Positions 7,068 to 15,422 of a stretch of 44,727 nt of DNA are shown here, piece after piece (the first letter of the stretch is position 1; each line of letters begins with the position of its first letter). The notes beneath the pieces are model-generated. The model was not told where the DNA came from and searched no databases. It saw only the letters and a list, made by a program, of their open reading frames with translations. A program made the position numbers and the translations under genes. This stretch comes from JAGAJR01 sp048463395 (GTDB lineage Bacteria > Pseudomonadota > Alphaproteobacteria > RF32 > CAG-239), in contig DBFWPL010000011.1 in assembly GCA_048463395.1 (NCBI GenBank), positions 1 to 44,727 of the forward strand, read 5' to 3'.

Positions 7068-7589
7068 TTACAGTTTTAACACAATTCCCAAAACCGCTCC
7101 GCTTAAGATATAAAACACCGGATGAACGTTCTTAAAGCGATGAATAATCAAAAACAACACCGCACAAATCACTCCGCTCTCAACATCTTTTACTGCCAAC
7201 TCGGCTAAAATATAACCGGCATACAAAATAAGAGCCAAAACCGCCGGACGGATTCCGAACAAGATATTTTGAAAAGTCATACAACTTTGATACTTCATTA
7301 CAAACCGGCTGATAAGAATAATGATAATTAGCGACGGAAGCAGCAATCCCAAAGTTGCAACAATGCCGCCCCAAATCCCCGCAGCGTTAAATCCGGCATA
7401 AGTTGCCATATTCACCCCTATCGGTCCCGGCGTGGATTCGGATACGGCAATCATATCCGCCAGCTGACTGCGGGTAAACCAATCATACTTATCCGTCAGT
7501 TCCATCAAAAAAGGAATGGTAACCAAACCACCGCCGATAGCCAACAGACCAATCTTAAAAAACTCGACAAACAACAACAGATAAATCAT
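7068..7589 (-). CDS. Chromate transporter family protein, C-terminal-type half (ChrA)
   Basis: This 173-residue integral membrane protein consists of one CHR domain. It shows FFKIGLLAIGGGLVTIPFL near the N-terminus and STPGPIGVNMATYAG, the two signature stretches of the CHR superfamily, with about five or six hydrophobic segments. Short-chain CHR proteins work as pairs encoded side by side, and the partner gene overlaps it by four bases upstream. Family members export chromate or related anions. The true substrate here, possibly sulfate or another oxyanion, is unknown. Confidence 0.88.
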   Translation of the reverse strand: MIYLLLFVEFFKIGLLAIGGGLVTIPFLMELTDKYDWFTRSQLADMIAVSESTPGPIGVNMATYAGFNAAGIWGGIVATLGLLLPSLIIIILISRFVMKYQSCMTFQNILFGIRPAVLALILYAGYILAELAVKDVESGVICAVLFLIIHRFKNVHPVFYILSGAVLGIVLKL

Positions 7590-8122
7590 TTTCTTACTCC
7601 CCGCAAATAAACCAAACCGGAAGCTGAAGCGATAAGGATAACCAAAACAGGACTCAAATTAAAGAAGACCAGCAACCCTAACGCCAAAACAAAAAACGCC
7701 ACACCGATTTTCCCTTTAACCCCTTTAATCCATAATTCCGACACCGCCTGCAAAATCAACGCCACAACCACAAGACGGATACCGGAAAAAGCCGCTTCAA
7801 CATACTTGTTATCCATAAAATTTTGTAAAACCGCAGCCACAAGAGTAATAACAATAACCGACGGAACAACAACCCCGAAGGTGGTTAAAACTGCACCGAA
7901 GACGCCACGCATTTTATAACCGATAAACGTTGCCGTATTAATGGCGATAATACCGGGAGTACACTGCCCGATGGAATAATAATCCAAAAGCTCTTCATCT
8001 TCGGCCCAATGTTTTTTCTCGACAACCTCTCGCTTAAGCAACGGCAGCATGGCAGCTCCGCCGCCAAAAGTAAAAAGCCCTATTTTGAAAAAAGTCCAAA
8101 AAAGTTCAAAATACCCAACCAT
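7586..8122 (-). CDS. Chromate transporter family protein, N-terminal-type half (ChrA)
   Basis: From the ATG at 8122 (AGAGGA upstream) the protein has 178 residues. A longer frame to 8152 needs a TTG start and adds ten polar residues. It has the CHR signature FFKIGLFTFGGGAAMLPLL and QCTPGIIAINTATFIG, followed by hydrophobic segments. It is homologous to the downstream half, as expected for a short-chain CHR pair that forms an antiparallel heterodimer in the inner membrane. Overlapping stop and start suggest translational coupling. Confidence 0.88.
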   Translation of the reverse strand: MVGYFELFWTFFKIGLFTFGGGAAMLPLLKREVVEKKHWAEDEELLDYYSIGQCTPGIIAINTATFIGYKMRGVFGAVLTTFGVVVPSVIVITLVAAVLQNFMDNKYVEAAFSGIRLVVVALILQAVSELWIKGVKGKIGVAFFVLALGLLVFFNLSPVLVILIASASGLVYLRGVRK

Positions 8123-8163
8123 TTTTACATCATTCCTCTGTTTATAACTCAATTCACCACTAT

Positions 8164-8197
8164 ATTAAAATAAACTTAAGATTAAAATAAACTCAAG
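8164..8197. repeat. Tandem 17-bp direct repeat
   Basis: ATTAAAATAAACTTAAG at 8164-8180 is followed at once by ATTAAAATAAACTCAAG at 8181-8197, with one mismatch. It lies between the divergent chrA pair and pntAA and could be a paired protein-binding site. Confidence 0.6.
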
Positions 8198-8225
8198 AAA
8201 AAGTTAAAAACAAACGAGGCTTTGA

Positions 8226-9344
8226 ATGATTATTGCTCTTCCCAAAGAAATCCGTTCGGGAGAAAAAAGAGTCGCTCTCACTCCCGAAATCATTACCAAA
8301 ATCACTCAATGGGGATTCTCCGTCCAAGTGGAGAAGGATGCCGGAACCAATGCCGGTTTTACCGATGACGATTATAAAAACAGCGGGGCAGAAATAAAAA
8401 ACTCCGCCAAAGAAACATATAAAAATGCTGATTTTATTTTCAAAATCTGGGCTCCTCTCCCCCAAGAAGAAAAATTCATAAAAGAAGGCTGTACAATCAT
8501 TGCCAATTTTCAGGCTTTAAATCAGCCGCAAAGAATAAAAAAATTTGCCGAGTTACAAACAACCTGTTTCGCTTTGGAACTTATGCCGAGAATATCCCGT
8601 GCCCAGTCCATGGACATTTTATCTTCCCAAAGCAATTTGGCCGGATATGAAGCAGTTATTGAAGCCGTATCAATGTTGGACAAAGCTGTCCCGATGATGA
8701 TGACCGCCGCCGGAACCATTGCCCCCGCAAAAGTATTGATCTTGGGAGCCGGAGTAGCCGGACTGCAAGCCATAGCCACGGCCAAAAGGCTTGGAGCCAA
8801 CGTTTTTGCTTCAGACGTTCGTCCGGCAGTTAAAGAACAAGTGGAATCCCTCGGCGGAAAATTTCTAGAAATTTCCGACGATGAAAATTTTGAAACCTCA
8901 AACGGATATGCCAAAGAAACTTCCGCAAATTATCAAAAAAAACAAAATAAAATTATTGCCGAACAACTGAAAAAAACCGATATTGTCATTACAACGGCTT
9001 TAATTCCGGGAAAACCGGCTCCCCGCTTAATTTCTGCCGAAATGCTGAAAAATATGCCCCAAGGAGGCATTGTCGTCGATATGGCAGCCGAAAGCGGAGG
9101 AAATGTCGAAGGCTCTGTAAACGGAAAAACCATAGACCTAAACGGAATTAAAATCATCGGGAACTCCAATCTGGCATCCAACGTGGCTAACTCGGCCAGC
9201 CGGTTATTTGCCCAAAATATCTATAATTTCATCAGACCGATGTTCAATCCCGAACAAAAAACATTTATTTTTAATAACGATGACGACCTTATTAAAAATA
9301 CCTGTATTTGCAAAAACGGACAATCGACAGGAGTAATCAAATAA
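8226..9344 (+). CDS. pntAA: NAD(P) transhydrogenase subunit alpha part 1
   Basis: The protein has 372 residues and is soluble. It is the NAD(H)-binding domain I of proton-translocating transhydrogenase, which moves hydride between NADH and NADP+ using the proton gradient. Visible are the N-terminal IALPKEIRSGEKRVALTPE, typical of the AlaDh/PNT family, and the Rossmann motif ILGAGVAGLQAIATAKRLGA. The alpha subunit is split in two, as in Rhodospirillum and other Alphaproteobacteria. GAGG precedes the ATG. The stop overlaps the next start (TAATG). Confidence 0.95.
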   Translation: MIIALPKEIRSGEKRVALTPEIITKITQWGFSVQVEKDAGTNAGFTDDDYKNSGAEIKNSAKETYKNADFIFKIWAPLPQEEKFIKEGCTIIANFQALNQPQRIKKFAELQTTCFALELMPRISRAQSMDILSSQSNLAGYEAVIEAVSMLDKAVPMMMTAAGTIAPAKVLILGAGVAGLQAIATAKRLGANVFASDVRPAVKEQVESLGGKFLEISDDENFETSNGYAKETSANYQKKQNKIIAEQLKKTDIVITTALIPGKPAPRLISAEMLKNMPQGGIVVDMAAESGGNVEGSVNGKTIDLNGIKIIGNSNLASNVANSASRLFAQNIYNFIRPMFNPEQKTFIFNNDDDLIKNTCICKNGQSTGVIK

Positions 9345-9646
9345 TGGATATCTGGATATTATTGACAATTTTAACTCTGGCCTGCTTCGTCGGCTACTTT
9401 GTCGTCTGGGGCGTAACACCGGCTCTGCACTCTCCGTTAATGAGCGTCTCCAATGCTATTTCAGGAATTGTCATTATCGGGGCATTGCTGATTTCCGGAA
9501 CAGAAACCGAAGGACTCACCCAAATATTCGGACTGATTGCCGTGGCTCTTGCCTCGGTCAACATTTTCGGAGGATTCGCCGTTTCTCAAAGAATGCTTGC
9601 CATGTTTAAGAAAAAAGACTTAAAAAATCGGGAGAAAAAACAATGA
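9344..9646 (+). CDS. pntAB: NAD(P) transhydrogenase subunit alpha part 2
   Basis: The protein has 100 residues with three hydrophobic segments, forming the membrane part (domain II) of the alpha subunit. The ATG at 9344 overlaps the pntAA stop and gives MDIWILLTILTLACFVG. A start at 9308 inside pntAA is less likely. The stretch SNAISGIVIIGAL is typical of this subunit. It anchors the NAD domain and contributes helices to the proton channel together with PntB. Confidence 0.93.
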   Translation: MDIWILLTILTLACFVGYFVVWGVTPALHSPLMSVSNAISGIVIIGALLISGTETEGLTQIFGLIAVALASVNIFGGFAVSQRMLAMFKKKDLKNREKKQ

Positions 9647-11004
9647 TTACTTCTGCTGTCTCCGCTGCTTATCTGCTTTCCTGCATTTTATTTATTTTGG
9701 CAATCCGAGGACTTGCTTCTCCTGAAACCGCCCGCCAAGGCAACCTGTTGGGCATTATCGGAATGACAATTGCTATAAGCATGACACTTCTCGTACCCGA
9801 AATCAAAAATATTCATTGGATTCTTCTTGCCATATTCACGGGAGGCCTAATCGGAACCATAAGTGCCTTCAAAGTAAAAATGACTTCTCTGCCGCAAATG
9901 GTTGCCGCATTCAACGGTTTGGGAGGTTTATCCTCTGTTTTTATCTCTTTGGCGGAAATTATTTCGGATTCACACGTCCCTCCGGCTACATCATTCGGAT
10001 TGCTTATCGGAAGCGTTGCCTTCTCTGGCTCGGTCATTGCTTTTGCTAAACTACAAGGATTAATGTCGGCAAAAGCCGTTGTTTTTCCGTTTCAACAAGC
10101 ATTAAACGCCTTATTGGGCTTAGCGGTTATCGGTACTTGTATTGCTTTTCTCCTAAACGGAAACCCTGATTTGTTTTACATTCTGACGGCCCTTACCATA
10201 ATACTTGGCTTCTTGCTCGTTTTGCCGATCGGAGGAGCAGACATGCCGGTAGTCATTTCCGTTTTGAACGCCTATTCCGGTTGGGCAGCCGTCGGCATTG
10301 GTTTTTCTCTCGGCAACATCCTGTTGATTATCATCGGAGCCATCGTCGGAGCCAGCGGAGCAATTCTGTCTTACATCATGTGTAAAGCGATGAACCGTTC
10401 CTTAATCAACGTTATGTTGGGCGGATTCGGAACCGAAAAATCACAAACCGCAACTGAAGCTTCGGAACACCGAACCGCAAAATCCGGAAGTCCGGAAGAT
10501 GCTGCTTTCATCATGGAAAACGCCAATAAGGTCATTATTGTTCCGGGCTATGGCATGGCCGTTGCCCAAGCCCAACACGTCCTTAAAGAAATGGCTGTTG
10601 ATCTGCATGAACGCTATGACGTTGAAGTCAAATTCGCCATTCACCCCGTAGCGGGAAGAATGCCCGGACATATGAACGTCTTGCTTGCCGAAGCGAGTGT
10701 TCCGTATGAAGATGTTTTTGAACTGGAAAACATTAACAGAGAATTTGCCACCGCAGATGTCGCTTATGTTATCGGGGCCAACGACATAACCAACCCTCTT
10801 GCCAAAACGGATTCATCCTCTCCCATTTACGGTATGCCTGTTCTGGACGTGGAAAAAGCGAAAACCGTTTTCTTTGTGAAAAGATCCTTGGGATCAGGAT
10901 ACTCCGGTATCGAGAACCCGCTTTTTTATGCCGAAAACACAATCATGCTTTACGGAGACGCTAAAGAAGTTACGGAAAAAATCGTTTCCGCACTCGAAAA
11001 ATAA
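9643..11004 (+). CDS. pntB: NAD(P) transhydrogenase subunit beta
   Basis: The protein has 453 residues. About nine hydrophobic helices fill residues 1-260 and a soluble NADP(H)-binding domain III follows, with VIIVPGYGMAVAQAQH as its dinucleotide-binding loop and then HPVAGRMPGHMNVLLAEA and GANDITNP. It completes the three-gene pnt operon, and its start overlaps the pntAB stop by four bases. In an anaerobe it can supply NADPH or drain it, depending on the proton gradient. Confidence 0.96.
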   Translation: MITSAVSAAYLLSCILFILAIRGLASPETARQGNLLGIIGMTIAISMTLLVPEIKNIHWILLAIFTGGLIGTISAFKVKMTSLPQMVAAFNGLGGLSSVFISLAEIISDSHVPPATSFGLLIGSVAFSGSVIAFAKLQGLMSAKAVVFPFQQALNALLGLAVIGTCIAFLLNGNPDLFYILTALTIILGFLLVLPIGGADMPVVISVLNAYSGWAAVGIGFSLGNILLIIIGAIVGASGAILSYIMCKAMNRSLINVMLGGFGTEKSQTATEASEHRTAKSGSPEDAAFIMENANKVIIVPGYGMAVAQAQHVLKEMAVDLHERYDVEVKFAIHPVAGRMPGHMNVLLAEASVPYEDVFELENINREFATADVAYVIGANDITNPLAKTDSSSPIYGMPVLDVEKAKTVFFVKRSLGSGYSGIENPLFYAENTIMLYGDAKEVTEKIVSALEK

Positions 11005-11030
11005 AAAAGCCCCTTCATGGGGCTTTTTTT
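11004..11030 (+). terminator. Terminator of pnt operon (bidirectional)
   Basis: AAAAAAGCCCC/GGGGCTTTTTT with a TTCAT loop, starting at the pntB stop. The convergent gene's stop lies in the opposite T-run, so both use it. Confidence 0.85.
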
Positions 11031-11586
11031 ACAACATCAGCAAAAGGGCAACAAACAAAATGCCATACAAAACCACTCCTCGAAAATACATTCTCGCCAC
11101 TTTAAAATCCGCATTGGACGGAATGGCATTTTCAATAATAATGGTTTGCAGCAACACATACAAAACATAATTAAAAAACGTCGGTTGCATAACCGGAAGC
11201 AGATAACGATTAATATAAAAACCAATCGGCAAAAGCAAAAACGGGGCCATGGCCGAAGGAACTGCATTGTAAAAAGTAACATTTCTGAAACTAACGCTTC
11301 CCATTACATAATCCCCTTCCTCATTTTTTTTCGGAAACAGCGTAAAATTGCACGGAGCAGCATTCAAGAACAACCCGACCAGATAATGCATCATCTCATG
11401 CAGCAGCGTCCCCGGAATATTAACCAAGGCACTGAGCCACATACTGCGATAGGTAGTGTACTTCATTCTCATTAAGAGCACGACAAGCAAAATCAAATAA
11501 AAACGATTGTCAAAAAAACCTCTCAAGAACTCGGGATTATTCACCAACGAAAGCAATCTGTAATAAATCTGATAAACGATTGACAT
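11029..11586 (-). CDS. Putative small M50-like membrane zinc metalloprotease
   Basis: The protein has 185 residues and four or five hydrophobic segments. It carries HEMMH inside a hydrophobic helix (GTLLHEMMHYLVG), the HExxH zinc motif, and later NAIPSNADFKVA, which resembles the N-P-x-x-x-D third-ligand motif of M50 site-2 proteases. Catalysis is inferred from these motifs only, and the protein is shorter than S2P or RseP. It follows tetR with a four-base gap, so the two are probably one operon. Substrate unknown. Confidence 0.65.
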   Translation of the reverse strand: MSIVYQIYYRLLSLVNNPEFLRGFFDNRFYLILLVVLLMRMKYTTYRSMWLSALVNIPGTLLHEMMHYLVGLFLNAAPCNFTLFPKKNEEGDYVMGSVSFRNVTFYNAVPSAMAPFLLLPIGFYINRYLLPVMQPTFFNYVLYVLLQTIIIENAIPSNADFKVARMYFRGVVLYGILFVALLLML

Positions 11587-11590
11587 CTTT

Positions 11591-12190
11591 CTATCCTTTT
11601 TTCAAAACCGACAAACCGGCCAGATACGTGTTCAGCAAAAGCTTACTGACCGTTTTTTTGTTAAGCTTGCTGAAATTGTCCAACGCCTTTGTCGTCAGAA
11701 AAGAGCTGAGCGAAAACAGCGAAACCCATAAAACCTGCATGGAAAGACGTTGTTCCTTAATGCTTAAATTACCAAACACATTACTGAAAGAAGGTTCCCA
11801 AATTCGGGTAATTTTCACCAATTTCCGCAGATATGGCTTTGGTAAACTAGTAACTTCGCTTTGCAAATGGAAACGATACAATAAAAACCACAGATTCGGA
11901 TTCGCCAACACAAAATTCACAAAACCGTCCAAATAACGGTTAAGGTTTTTATAATCATTACTGTCTTTAAGCTGTCGGGACAAATAATCATGCAGGTCAT
12001 CCAAAGTCCGCATATTCTGAGCCAAAATAAAATTATCCATATTGGCAAACTGATTATAAATCGTTCCGACGGAATAGCCTGACGCATCGGAAAGCTTACG
12101 GGCAGTCAGATAATCTGCCCCTTTCTCTCGGACAAGCTCCCGTCCTTTTTCCAATAAAATATTCCGAATATTGTCTTTCGTATTTGTCAT
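11591..12190 (-). CDS. TetR/AcrR family transcriptional regulator
   Basis: The protein has 199 residues. Residues 8-55 form the TetR DNA-binding domain (ILLEKGRELVREKGADYLTA, then ASGYSVGTIYNQFANMDNFI). The rest is helical, the usual ligand-binding and dimer domain. The ligand is unknown. It is divergent from an exported protein gene, and an operator-like palindrome at 12252-12264 sits in between and overlaps its own candidate promoter. This suggests autoregulation. Confidence 0.88.
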   Translation of the reverse strand: MTNTKDNIRNILLEKGRELVREKGADYLTARKLSDASGYSVGTIYNQFANMDNFILAQNMRTLDDLHDYLSRQLKDSNDYKNLNRYLDGFVNFVLANPNLWFLLYRFHLQSEVTSLPKPYLRKLVKITRIWEPSFSNVFGNLSIKEQRLSMQVLWVSLFSLSSFLTTKALDNFSKLNKKTVSKLLLNTYLAGLSVLKKG

Positions 12191-12251
12191 CTTATATTTT
12201 ACTTAACAAAATATTTGCAATTTACATTTATAATGCACCATAAAACAAATA

Positions 12252-12264
12252 TGAACACTGTTCA
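12252..12264. promoter_or_regulatory. Operator-like palindrome for the TetR regulator
   Basis: TGAACA-C-TGTTCA is a perfect 13-bp palindrome in the divergent region. On the minus strand TTGAAC, a 17-base spacer and TATGGT overlap it, so binding would cover the tetR promoter. It lies 33 bp before the ATG of the divergent gene. Confidence 0.5.
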
Positions 12265-12296
12265 ATTTATTTTTGGTTAACCTAAGGATAAATAAA

Positions 12297-13148
12297 ATGA
12301 AAAAACTCTTCAGGCTTTTCGTTCTGGCATTTCTCTTTTCTTCCGCCGTTTTTCCGACACATTCTCAGGATACCGGAAACTTCTACCAAAACCTGCTGAT
12401 TTCAGAAGAAATGAGACTGGAGGAAAACAGCGGCAAAGCTCAGGACAGTGCCGGGAAATTGCTTGATTCAAAACCTGAAACCATCAAAATCAAAGGTCCG
12501 AAATTAAGAAAACATACCTCCTCAAACAAAAAAATAACCCAACCGGCAGAAGAGAAAAAAACAACTTACGGGAACGCCCCTTTCGGCTTGATTTGGGGCA
12601 GCAGCATTTCTGATGTCAAAAATATGGGCGTCATTTTGGAAGCAACCGGAGAAAAAGACTACGTCAACAACTTCTCTGCGTCTTTTCTCCCGAAAGCTGT
12701 CCATGAGTTTCGTGATGTGGTTCTGACTTTTGGAGAAGACAACAAACTATGGAGGATTATTGCTTACGGAAACTTTACGCAGGATACTCCGAACGCCGCA
12801 AAAGTTCTTGCCGTCTATAACAAATACTACAAACTGTTATCGCAAAAATACGGCAATGCCAAACAATTCTATACCCCGAAAGTAACCAATATCGACAAAA
12901 CCGTGGAAATCGGCGGCGGAAAGACTAAAACCGTTACCGAACAGGTAGAAGAACCCATCGGCGGAAAAAATTTCTTAAATGAGCTTCAAACCGGAGAAGC
13001 TGTTCTCTATTCCACTTTTGAAAACGGAAAAGTCGGCGTTGCCTTAGCCGTCAATGTGGACGGACAAAACCGAAGCTACATTATCATTGACTACAAAAAT
13101 CTGGAGATTATGCGGGCTCGCGATCAAAATACTCTGGATGCATTATAA
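12297..13148 (+). CDS. Exported protein of unknown function
   Basis: From the ATG at 12297 (AAGGATAAATAAA upstream) the protein has 283 residues and starts with a signal peptide of about 23 residues (MKKLFRLFVLAFLFSSAVFP...) with cleavage near THS-QDT. A polar Lys/Ser-rich linker (residues 40-100) is followed by a compact domain beginning FGLIWGSSISDVK, which looks like a single beta-rich fold. I recognise no family. No lipobox cysteine is seen. It is probably periplasmic, and its promoter region holds the TetR-type operator. Confidence 0.75.
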   Translation: MKKLFRLFVLAFLFSSAVFPTHSQDTGNFYQNLLISEEMRLEENSGKAQDSAGKLLDSKPETIKIKGPKLRKHTSSNKKITQPAEEKKTTYGNAPFGLIWGSSISDVKNMGVILEATGEKDYVNNFSASFLPKAVHEFRDVVLTFGEDNKLWRIIAYGNFTQDTPNAAKVLAVYNKYYKLLSQKYGNAKQFYTPKVTNIDKTVEIGGGKTKTVTEQVEEPIGGKNFLNELQTGEAVLYSTFENGKVGVALAVNVDGQNRSYIIIDYKNLEIMRARDQNTLDAL

Positions 13149-13170
13149 AATACAGAAAGGACTTATTTTC

Positions 13171-14535
13171 ATGACTAAAGTTAGTTTTTGCGGAATCTCC
13201 GGAAGCGGCATGAGTGCTCTGGCACAAATCCTCAAGCACAAAGGATATGACGTTGTCGGTTCCGACCGCAGTTTCGATCAGGGAAAAGACGCTCACAACA
13301 AACAAGCCCTGATTAACATGGGTATAGAGATTAAGCCTCAGGACGGTTCTGCAATTACCGACGACATTGACACCTTATACGTTTCCACCGCGGTAGAGGA
13401 TTCTATACCGGACGTTAAAGCAGCGTTGGATAAAAATATCCCGATAAAAAAACGCTCCGACCTTCTTGCCGATATTTTTCATGAATATCCGCATAACATC
13501 GCCGTAGGCGGAACCAGCGGCAAAACCACCGTAACCGCCATGATCGGCTATATCTTGGACAAGCTCGGAAAAAATCCGTGCATGATAAACGGCGGCTTAC
13601 TCAGAAATTATGATAACCGGCCGGGTATTCCCAACATTATTTATAACAAAGGGGATATTTGCGTGATCGAAGCCGATGAAAGCGACGGTTCAATCGAAAA
13701 ATACCACCCTTACATTGCCCTGATAAACAACATCTCCATTGATCACAAATCACTTGACGAACTCTGCCGACTCTTCAACAATTTTGCTCAAAGAGCCAAA
13801 CACGGCGTTGTCATCAATGCTGATTGCGAGTACACAAAGAACATTCGCCATCCGCAAAAAACCGTAACTTTCTCCGTCAACGGCAATACCGCCGATTTGC
13901 AAGCTTCCGACATTGAAGCCCTCCCTGACGGAACAAAGTACACCCTTGACGGCAAAAGTTTCACGCTCAAGCTCATCGGAAAATTCAACATATCCAACGC
14001 ATTAGCCGCCATTGCCGCTTGCTCGCTGCTGGGTATTGATAAATTTGAGGCCGCCAAAACACTGGAAGGATTTTTAGGAACACACCGCCGTCTGGAAGTT
14101 ATCGGCACTGAAAAAAACATAACCGTTATTGACGACTTTGCCCATAATCCGGATAAAGTAGCGGGTTCAATGTCTGCCCTGCGTTCATACCCGGGCCGTC
14201 TTATCCTGATGTTCCAGCCGCACGGTTTCAGCCCGATGCGTTTAATGGGAAAAGAAATTATCTCTTCCTTCACCCAATATATGACCAAACAGGATATTCT
14301 CCTTATGCCGGAGATTTATTTTGCCGGCGGTACCGTAAAACGCGACATTTCTTCCGCCGATTTCATCAAACAGGCTTTAGATGCCGGCAAACAAGCACAT
14401 TTCTATGAAACACGGACAGGCGTTAAAGAATTTATCCTCAAAAACGCCAAATCCGGAGACCGCATTGTTATTATGGGAGCCAGAGACAACTCGCTTCCGG
14501 ACTTTTGCCGAGAACTTCTCAAGGAGATAAAATAA
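13171..14535 (+). CDS. Mur ligase family protein (MurC/Mpl-like)
   Basis: The protein has 454 residues from the ATG at 13171 (GAAAGGA upstream); longer frames reach back into the previous gene and lack a site. It has the three Mur ligase parts: N-terminal Rossmann domain GISGSGMSALAQILKHKGY, central ATPase VGGTSGKTTVTAMIG with EADESDGS, and the C-terminal domain with GTHRRLEVIG and DDFAHNPDK. The usual GTHGKTT P-loop reads GTSGKTT here. True MurC adds L-Ala to UDP-MurNAc; Mpl adds a recycled tripeptide. The overlap with an LD-carboxypeptidase gene and the likely presence of a normal murC elsewhere make an Mpl-like recycling role attractive, but this is inference. Confidence 0.85.
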   Translation: MTKVSFCGISGSGMSALAQILKHKGYDVVGSDRSFDQGKDAHNKQALINMGIEIKPQDGSAITDDIDTLYVSTAVEDSIPDVKAALDKNIPIKKRSDLLADIFHEYPHNIAVGGTSGKTTVTAMIGYILDKLGKNPCMINGGLLRNYDNRPGIPNIIYNKGDICVIEADESDGSIEKYHPYIALINNISIDHKSLDELCRLFNNFAQRAKHGVVINADCEYTKNIRHPQKTVTFSVNGNTADLQASDIEALPDGTKYTLDGKSFTLKLIGKFNISNALAAIAACSLLGIDKFEAAKTLEGFLGTHRRLEVIGTEKNITVIDDFAHNPDKVAGSMSALRSYPGRLILMFQPHGFSPMRLMGKEIISSFTQYMTKQDILLMPEIYFAGGTVKRDISSADFIKQALDAGKQAHFYETRTGVKEFILKNAKSGDRIVIMGARDNSLPDFCRELLKEIK

Positions 14536-15422
14536 TGTTCAAACTCAATTCCGGTGATAAAGTCGGACTGATTACTCCGTCCAGTTTTCTCCCTTCTCCC
14601 GAATGTATTGAACAAGGTATTGCTTACCTGCAGTCTTTAGGACTTGAGGTCATCAAAGGGCGTTACATTTACGAAAAATACCGCTATATGGGCGGAACCC
14701 CCGAACAAAGAGCCGAAGACATCATGGAATTTTTCAAAAATCCCGAAATCAAAGCTATTTTCAGCACAGCCGGCGGAAGCGGGAGCCAAAAAGTCCTCCC
14801 GCTATTGGATTATGAAATTATAAAAGCCAATCCCAAACCGGTTTTGGGCTTTAGCGACGTTACCGCCCTGCAGCTCGGCATTTATGCAAAAACAAAAAAC
14901 CCTGCATATACCGGCTTCACTCTGAAATATGACTTCAAAACCGGAAAAATAGACCCACTTGTCAAAAACTCTCTGGAAACCCTGATTAAAGATGAACACC
15001 TGATTACAAAAGGAGGACAAACCGTCCGCGGCGGTACAACAGAAGGTATTCTTATCGGCGGATGTTTAAGTATGTTTCGCAACCTCTGCGGCACGGCTTT
15101 TTATCCTAACGTTACCAACGCCATTCTCTTAATTGAAGATGTCAGCGAAAAGACTTATAAAGTCGACTTAATGCTCCAACAACTGCAACAGTCCCCGAAT
15201 TTTGACAAAGTTAAAGGCATTGTCTTCGGACAATTTGCCGACAATATCATCGCCGCTCCGGAAGACGGAACTATCGACGATACTATTTTTGATTTCTGCA
15301 AAAATTTAAACATTCCCGTCATTAAGGACTTCCCTTATGGACACGTTCCAAGCCGCTATGTCTTGCCGATTGGAAGGAAGTGCCGGTTGGATGCGGACAA
15401 TTGTCGGCTGGAATTTATCTAA
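14535..15422 (+). CDS. LD-carboxypeptidase, S66 family (LdcA-like)
   Basis: The protein has 295 residues. The ATG at 14535 overlaps the Mur ligase stop (TAATG), with AAGGAGATAAAATA as ribosome site. The S66 fold is clear from GDKVGLITPSSF at the N-terminus, STAGGSGSQKVLPLLDY, and GFSDVTAL with the probable nucleophile Ser. LLIEDVSEK probably holds the Glu, and FPYGHVPSRYVLPIG probably holds the His of the Ser-Glu-His triad. LdcA removes the terminal D-Ala from murein tetrapeptide, and Mpl can then re-use the tripeptide, so the gene pair makes sense. A MccF-like peptide-antibiotic immunity role in the same family cannot be excluded. Confidence 0.88.
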   Translation: MFKLNSGDKVGLITPSSFLPSPECIEQGIAYLQSLGLEVIKGRYIYEKYRYMGGTPEQRAEDIMEFFKNPEIKAIFSTAGGSGSQKVLPLLDYEIIKANPKPVLGFSDVTALQLGIYAKTKNPAYTGFTLKYDFKTGKIDPLVKNSLETLIKDEHLITKGGQTVRGGTTEGILIGGCLSMFRNLCGTAFYPNVTNAILLIEDVSEKTYKVDLMLQQLQQSPNFDKVKGIVFGQFADNIIAAPEDGTIDDTIFDFCKNLNIPVIKDFPYGHVPSRYVLPIGRKCRLDADNCRLEFI

